In this document: positions 33,594-36,189 of the stretch, piece by piece
Layout of the letters: each line of letters opens with the position of its first letter
How positions within the stretch are numbered: position 1 is the stretch's first letter
DNA from: Thiobacillus sp.
GTDB lineage: Bacteria > Pseudomonadota > Gammaproteobacteria > Burkholderiales > Thiobacillaceae
Direction: 5' to 3'
Length of the DNA: 36,189 nucleotides
Assembly: GCA_019459325.1 (NCBI GenBank)
Contig: JAIBFA010000070.1
Coordinates: 1-36,189 of the forward strand
Made by a program: the position numbers and the translations under genes
The notes under the pieces: model-generated
Databases searched by the model: none
Told to the model about the DNA's origin: nothing
What the model saw: only the letters and a program-made list of their open reading frames with translations

Positions 33594-33609
33594 GCTGGCA
33601 TTATGCCAG
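33594..33609 (-). promoter_or_regulatory. 15-base palindrome, partial -24/-12 match, before the export operon
   Basis: CTGGCAT-T-ATGCCAG at 33595-33609 is a near-perfect inverted repeat 31 bases upstream of the lipoprotein ATG. Read on the minus strand, TGGCATAATGCCAGC also has GG and GC at sigma-54 spacing, though the -12 part is CAGC instead of TTGC. Such a promoter would start near 33583, giving a 19-base leader containing the ribosome-binding site. It is either an operator or a weak sigma-54 promoter. Confidence 0.4.
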
Positions 33610-33784
33610 AGCGAATTAAAAATCCAGTCTTATCGCCAAAGACTACAAGCAAGCCTCGGGCCAAACCTTTAACGCCCCGGCGCCTTGATCACAATAGCCT
33701 GCGCTCCCCCGCGCACCGCTCGGGACGTTGGCAAGCCGACACCCGTGTCGTAAGCCTGTCACCTGCCGCGGTATTATGCCGGTC

Positions 33785-34147
33785 ATGAGCCCTCATAAGA
33801 TCGACAGCCTTGACACCCTGCGCCAGCGCATTCGCGAATTCGCCCAGGCGCGCGCATGGGAACGCTACCATACCCCCAAGAATCTGGTCATGGCCTTGAG
33901 CGTGGAAGTGGCGGAACTGCTGGAGCCCTTCCAGTGGCTGACTGCGGAACAAAGCCAGCACCTGAACGCCGACCAGCACGAGGCGGTGCGCCAGGAAATT
34001 GCCGATGTTCTGATTTACCTGACCCGGCTGGCCGACCTGCTGGACATCGACCTGCTCGATGCCGCCGCCGCCAAGCTGGCCATCAATGCACAAAAATACC
34101 CGGTCGAAAAAGCGCACGGCAACGCCCTCAAATCTACGGACTTTTAG
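33785..34147 (+). CDS. MazG-like nucleotide pyrophosphohydrolase
   Basis: A 120-residue all-alpha NTP pyrophosphatase of the MazG/RS21-C6 (dCTP pyrophosphatase-like) group. The metal-binding acidic motifs are SVEVAELLEPFQWL (an EVAE-x2-E arrangement) and QEIADVLIYLTRLADLLDIDL (EIAD), the expected helix pair. It would hydrolyse non-canonical or excess dNTPs to the monophosphate, a housekeeping role in the cytoplasm unrelated to the polysaccharide cluster. ATG 33785 was chosen because an upstream in-frame extension is Arg/Cys-rich and non-homologous; ATG 33776 is an alternative. It stops one base before the ferredoxin ATG and begins a plus-strand operon. Confidence 0.86.
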   Translation: MSPHKIDSLDTLRQRIREFAQARAWERYHTPKNLVMALSVEVAELLEPFQWLTAEQSQHLNADQHEAVRQEIADVLIYLTRLADLLDIDLLDAAAAKLAINAQKYPVEKAHGNALKSTDF

Positions 34148-34148
34148 A

Positions 34149-34466
34149 ATGACTGACCAGTATTACAAACACCACGTCTTTTTCTGCACCAACCAGCGCG
34201 AGGACGGCGCAAAATGCTGCGGTGCGTCAGGCGGCCAGCACATGCGCGACTACCTGAAGAAGAAGGTCAAGCAGGCCAACCTCAATGGCGAAGGCAAATG
34301 CCGCATCAACAGCGCCGGCTGTCTTGACCGCTGCGACGAAGGCCCCCTGCTGGTCGTGTATCCGGAAGGGGTCTGGTACACCTATGTGGACGAATCCGAC
34401 ATCGACGAAATCTTCGAGGTCCACCTCAAAAAGGGGCAGATCGTCGAACGCTTGCAGTTGAAGTGA
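34149..34466 (+). CDS. Thioredoxin-like [2Fe-2S] ferredoxin
   Basis: A 105-residue thioredoxin-fold [2Fe-2S] protein. HHVFFCTNQRED gives the first ligand (Cys13), the second is Cys23 or Cys24 in AKCCGASGG, and INSAGCLDRCDEGP gives Cys58 and Cys62. This C-x9/10-C…C-x3-C spacing is that of shethna/NuoE-like ferredoxins. YPEGVWYTYVDESDIDEIFEVHL is the family's conserved C-terminal half. It follows the MazG-like stop codon by one base and ends ten bases before the hydrolase gene. Redox partner unknown. Confidence 0.9.
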   Translation: MTDQYYKHHVFFCTNQREDGAKCCGASGGQHMRDYLKKKVKQANLNGEGKCRINSAGCLDRCDEGPLLVVYPEGVWYTYVDESDIDEIFEVHLKKGQIVERLQLK

Positions 34467-34476
34467 AGCGGCAAGA

Positions 34477-35079
34477 ATGAAACGTTTCAAACTGCGCATC
34501 CCGGTGCCGGCGGGCAAGCTGGAAACCGTGATCGACGACCCCGAGACCGATCGTCGCGGCCTGCTGCTGGTCGCCCATCCGCACCCGTTGCATGGCGGCA
34601 GCCTGGACAACAAGGTGGTAACGACCCTGGCCAAGGCGGCCAATGAGGCCGGCTGGGTCAGCGTGCGGCCGAACTTTCGCGGCGTCGGCATGAGTGACGG
34701 CACATTCGACGCCGGCGTCGGTGAAACCGACGACCTGCTCGCGGTCGCCCGCTTCGTCGAGGCGAGCTACCCCGGCCTACCATGGGCGCTGGCCGGTTTC
34801 TCCTTCGGCGCCTTCGTGCAGCACCGCCTGCGTCAGGAACTGCACGCCAAGCGCCTGATCCTGGTCGCGCCCGCGGTCACCATGTACGAATTCGACCCGG
34901 TGCCGGCGGACACCGTGGTGATCTATGGCGACGCCGACGAACTCATCCCGCCCGCCGCGATCCGCCTGTGGGCCGAGCAGCAGCAGCTGGCGGTGAAAAG
35001 CATCCCCGACGCCGGGCACTTCTTTCACGGCAAGCTGAAGGAATTGAAACAAGCCTTCCTGGAGGCCTGCCCGTGCTGA
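34477..35079 (+). CDS. Alpha/beta hydrolase (small dienelactone-hydrolase-like)
   Basis: A 200-residue alpha/beta hydrolase. [20 protein letters not shown] is the oxyanion-side start typical of this small family, followed by [12 protein letters not shown]. The nucleophile elbow is AGFSFGAF (Ser109), the acid lies in GDADELIPP (Asp152 or Asp154) and the base is His181 in PDAGHFFHG. No signal peptide, so cytoplasmic. Its 3' end overlaps the ABC ATPase start by seven bases, and the GGAGG for that gene lies in its own last codons. Natural substrate unknown. Confidence 0.9.
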   Translation: MKRFKLRIPVPAGKLETVIDDPETDRRGLLLVAHPHPLHGGSLDNKVVTTLAKAANEAGWVSVRPNFRGVGMSDGTFDAGVGETDDLLAVARFVEASYPGLPWALAGFSFGAFVQHRLRQELHAKRLILVAPAVTMYEFDPVPADTVVIYGDADELIPPAAIRLWAEQQQLAVKSIPDAGHFFHGKLKELKQAFLEACPC

Positions 35080-35978
35080 GCGTGCGCGGCCTGACCAAGC
35101 GTTACGGCGACACCGAGGTGGTGCGCAGCCTCGATCTGCACGTGCGGCGCGGCGAATGCTTCGGTCTTCTGGGGCCCAACGGTGCCGGCAAGACCACCAC
35201 GCTCAGATTGCTGCTGGGACTGATCGAGCCCGACGGCGGCAGCATCGAGCTGGCGGGCATCGCGGTGCCGCAGCACGCACGCGAGGCCCGCATGAAAGTC
35301 GGCGTGGTGCCGCAGATGGACAACCTCGACCCGGATTTCTCGGTGCGCGAAAACCTGCTCGCCTACGGTCGCTACTTCGGCATGAGCAAAGCGGCCGTCG
35401 CCGCGCGCGTGCCGGAACTGCTGGAGTTTGCCGGCCTCGCCAGCAAGGCCGACGCGCAGATCGCGCAGCTGTCAGGCGGCATGAAGCGGCGGCTGACACT
35501 GGCGCGCGCGCTGGTGCACGACCCCGATATCCTGTTCCTCGACGAGCCCACCACCGGCCTCGACCCGCAGGCGCGCCACCTGATCTGGCAGGGCCTGCGG
35601 CGGCTGATCGCAGACGGCAAGACCATCGTGCTGACCACGCATTTCATGGAGGAGGCCGAGCGCCTCACCGACCGGCTCGCCATCCTCGACCACGGCCGCC
35701 TGGTGGCCGAAGGGGCGCCGCGCGCGCTGATCGAGTCGCACATTGAGCCGGCCGTGGTCGAGGTCTACGGCGAGGGGCTGGAAGACTGGATGCGCGATCA
35801 CGCCAGCGGAGTCTGCCAGCGCTTCGAGACCGTCGGCGAGACGCTCTTCTGCTACACCGGCAATGCCGAGCGCGTGATCGACGCGCTGAAGCGGGCGCCG
35901 GCGCTGCGCTACCTGCACCGGCCGTCGAACCTGGAAGACGTATTCCTCAAGCTGACCGGGAGAGATCTGCGTGATTAA
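35073..35978 (+). CDS. ABC transporter ATPase, NodI-like
   Basis: A 301-residue ABC ATPase. Walker A is GPNGAGKTT (from residue 34), the signature is LSGGMKRR, Walker B is [12 protein letters not shown] and the H-loop is [12 protein letters not shown]. The C-terminal ~75 residues ([13 protein letters not shown] to [15 protein letters not shown]) match the NodI/ABC-2 ATPase extension. It starts at GTG 35073 with GGAGG seven bases upstream, since the first strand [11 protein letters not shown] begins there; the longer upstream frame is spurious. It pairs with the permease that follows, exporting a lipid- or glycan-like molecule. A link to the XrtA polymer is not shown. Confidence 0.92.
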   Translation: MLSVRGLTKRYGDTEVVRSLDLHVRRGECFGLLGPNGAGKTTTLRLLLGLIEPDGGSIELAGIAVPQHAREARMKVGVVPQMDNLDPDFSVRENLLAYGRYFGMSKAAVAARVPELLEFAGLASKADAQIAQLSGGMKRRLTLARALVHDPDILFLDEPTTGLDPQARHLIWQGLRRLIADGKTIVLTTHFMEEAERLTDRLAILDHGRLVAEGAPRALIESHIEPAVVEVYGEGLEDWMRDHASGVCQRFETVGETLFCYTGNAERVIDALKRAPALRYLHRPSNLEDVFLKLTGRDLRD

Positions 35979-36189
35979 GCATCTGCGCCTGCCCCATCTG
36001 TCCTGGCGCTTCATCCCGGTGTGGCAGCGCAACTACCTGGTGTGGAAGAAGCTCGCCATCCCGTCCATCCTCGGCAACCTGGCCGACCCCATGCTGTACA
36101 TGCTGGGCCTGGGCTACGGCCTCGGCAGCCTGTTGCCCGACGTTGCGGGCATGCCCTACATCACCTTCCTCGCCGCCGGCACAGAGTGG
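35971..36189 (+). CDS. ABC-2 type permease, NodJ-like (cut by window end)
   Basis: The first 73 codons of a permease, open to the last base of the window. Reading from GTG 35971, preceded by GGGAGA and overlapping the ATPase stop by eight bases, gives [19 protein letters not shown], then [20 protein letters not shown] and [13 protein letters not shown]. The [17 protein letters not shown] pattern and the first membrane helix are typical of NodJ-type ABC-2 permeases. Together with the ATPase it forms an exporter. The rest of the protein lies beyond the window. Confidence 0.88.
   Translation, partial: MIKHLRLPHLSWRFIPVWQRNYLVWKKLAIPSILGNLADPMLYMLGLGYGLGSLLPDVAGMPYITFLAAGTEW

Noticed and set aside
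33737..33750. Short inverted repeat CGACAC/GTGTCG upstream of the MazG-like gene
   Set aside because: A 6-bp stem with a 2-base loop and no promoter context; too weak to call an operator or terminator.

Overview
This GC-rich window carries most of an exosortase A (XrtA/EpsH) exopolysaccharide locus. The family mix, long translationally coupled gene runs and the adjoining MazG-like / [2Fe-2S] ferredoxin / hydrolase / NodIJ-type ABC block fit a betaproteobacterium (Nitrosomonadales- or Rhodocyclales-like). This is inferred from gene content; there is no rRNA or marker gene to fix the taxon. No tRNA, CRISPR array, IS element or integrase was seen, and no gene-free stretch exceeds 300 bases.

Layout: (1) 129-3229, plus strand: a membrane-anchored alkaline-phosphatase/sulfatase-superfamily enzyme coupled to a GT2 glycosyltransferase; the first ~100 bases look like a poor contig edge. 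(2) 9261-3353, minus strand: a six-gene run of sulfotransferase, SDDWG-type polysaccharide-deacetylase-like protein, GT2, GT4, GT2 and an exported TPR protein. (3) 9357-11183, plus strand: an asparagine-synthetase-like protein lacking the glutaminase cysteine. (4) 33564-11211, minus strand: an 18-gene run with export lipoprotein, chain-length regulator, tyrosine autokinase, beta-barrel outer-membrane protein, ATPase, UDP-GlcNAc 2-epimerase, polysaccharide deacetylase, FemAB-like protein, GT (TIGR03087 type), exosortase A fused to EpsI, GT (TIGR03088 type), amidotransferase (TIGR03108 type), GT (TIGR04063 type), another GT4, CapK-like adenylating enzyme, putative alpha/alpha-toroid protein, O-antigen-ligase-like polymerase and an UlaG/CMAH-like metallo-hydrolase. 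(5) 33785-36189, plus strand: MazG-like pyrophosphohydrolase, ferredoxin, alpha/beta hydrolase, NodI-like ATPase and the start of a NodJ-like permease, cut by the window end.

How it works together (inference from families): cytoplasmic glycosyltransferases, with UDP-ManNAc supplied by WecB, build a lipid-linked repeat; amidotransferase, FemAB-like, CapK-like, sulfotransferase and deacetylase enzymes decorate it; the O-ligase/polymerase, chain-length protein, kinase, export lipoprotein and outer-membrane barrel polymerise and export it. Exosortase A would process PEP-CTERM proteins encoded elsewhere. The initiating sugar transferase, a Wzx flippase, PrsK/PrsR/PrsT and any PEP-CTERM substrate are absent from this window.

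Regulation: the best signal is a full-consensus sigma-54 (-24/-12) promoter at 28803-28818 before the ATPase gene. Two hairpins with U-tracts (32909-32932 and 30344-30366) divide the upstream export genes into segments, which suggests tuned stoichiometry rather than one uniform operon.
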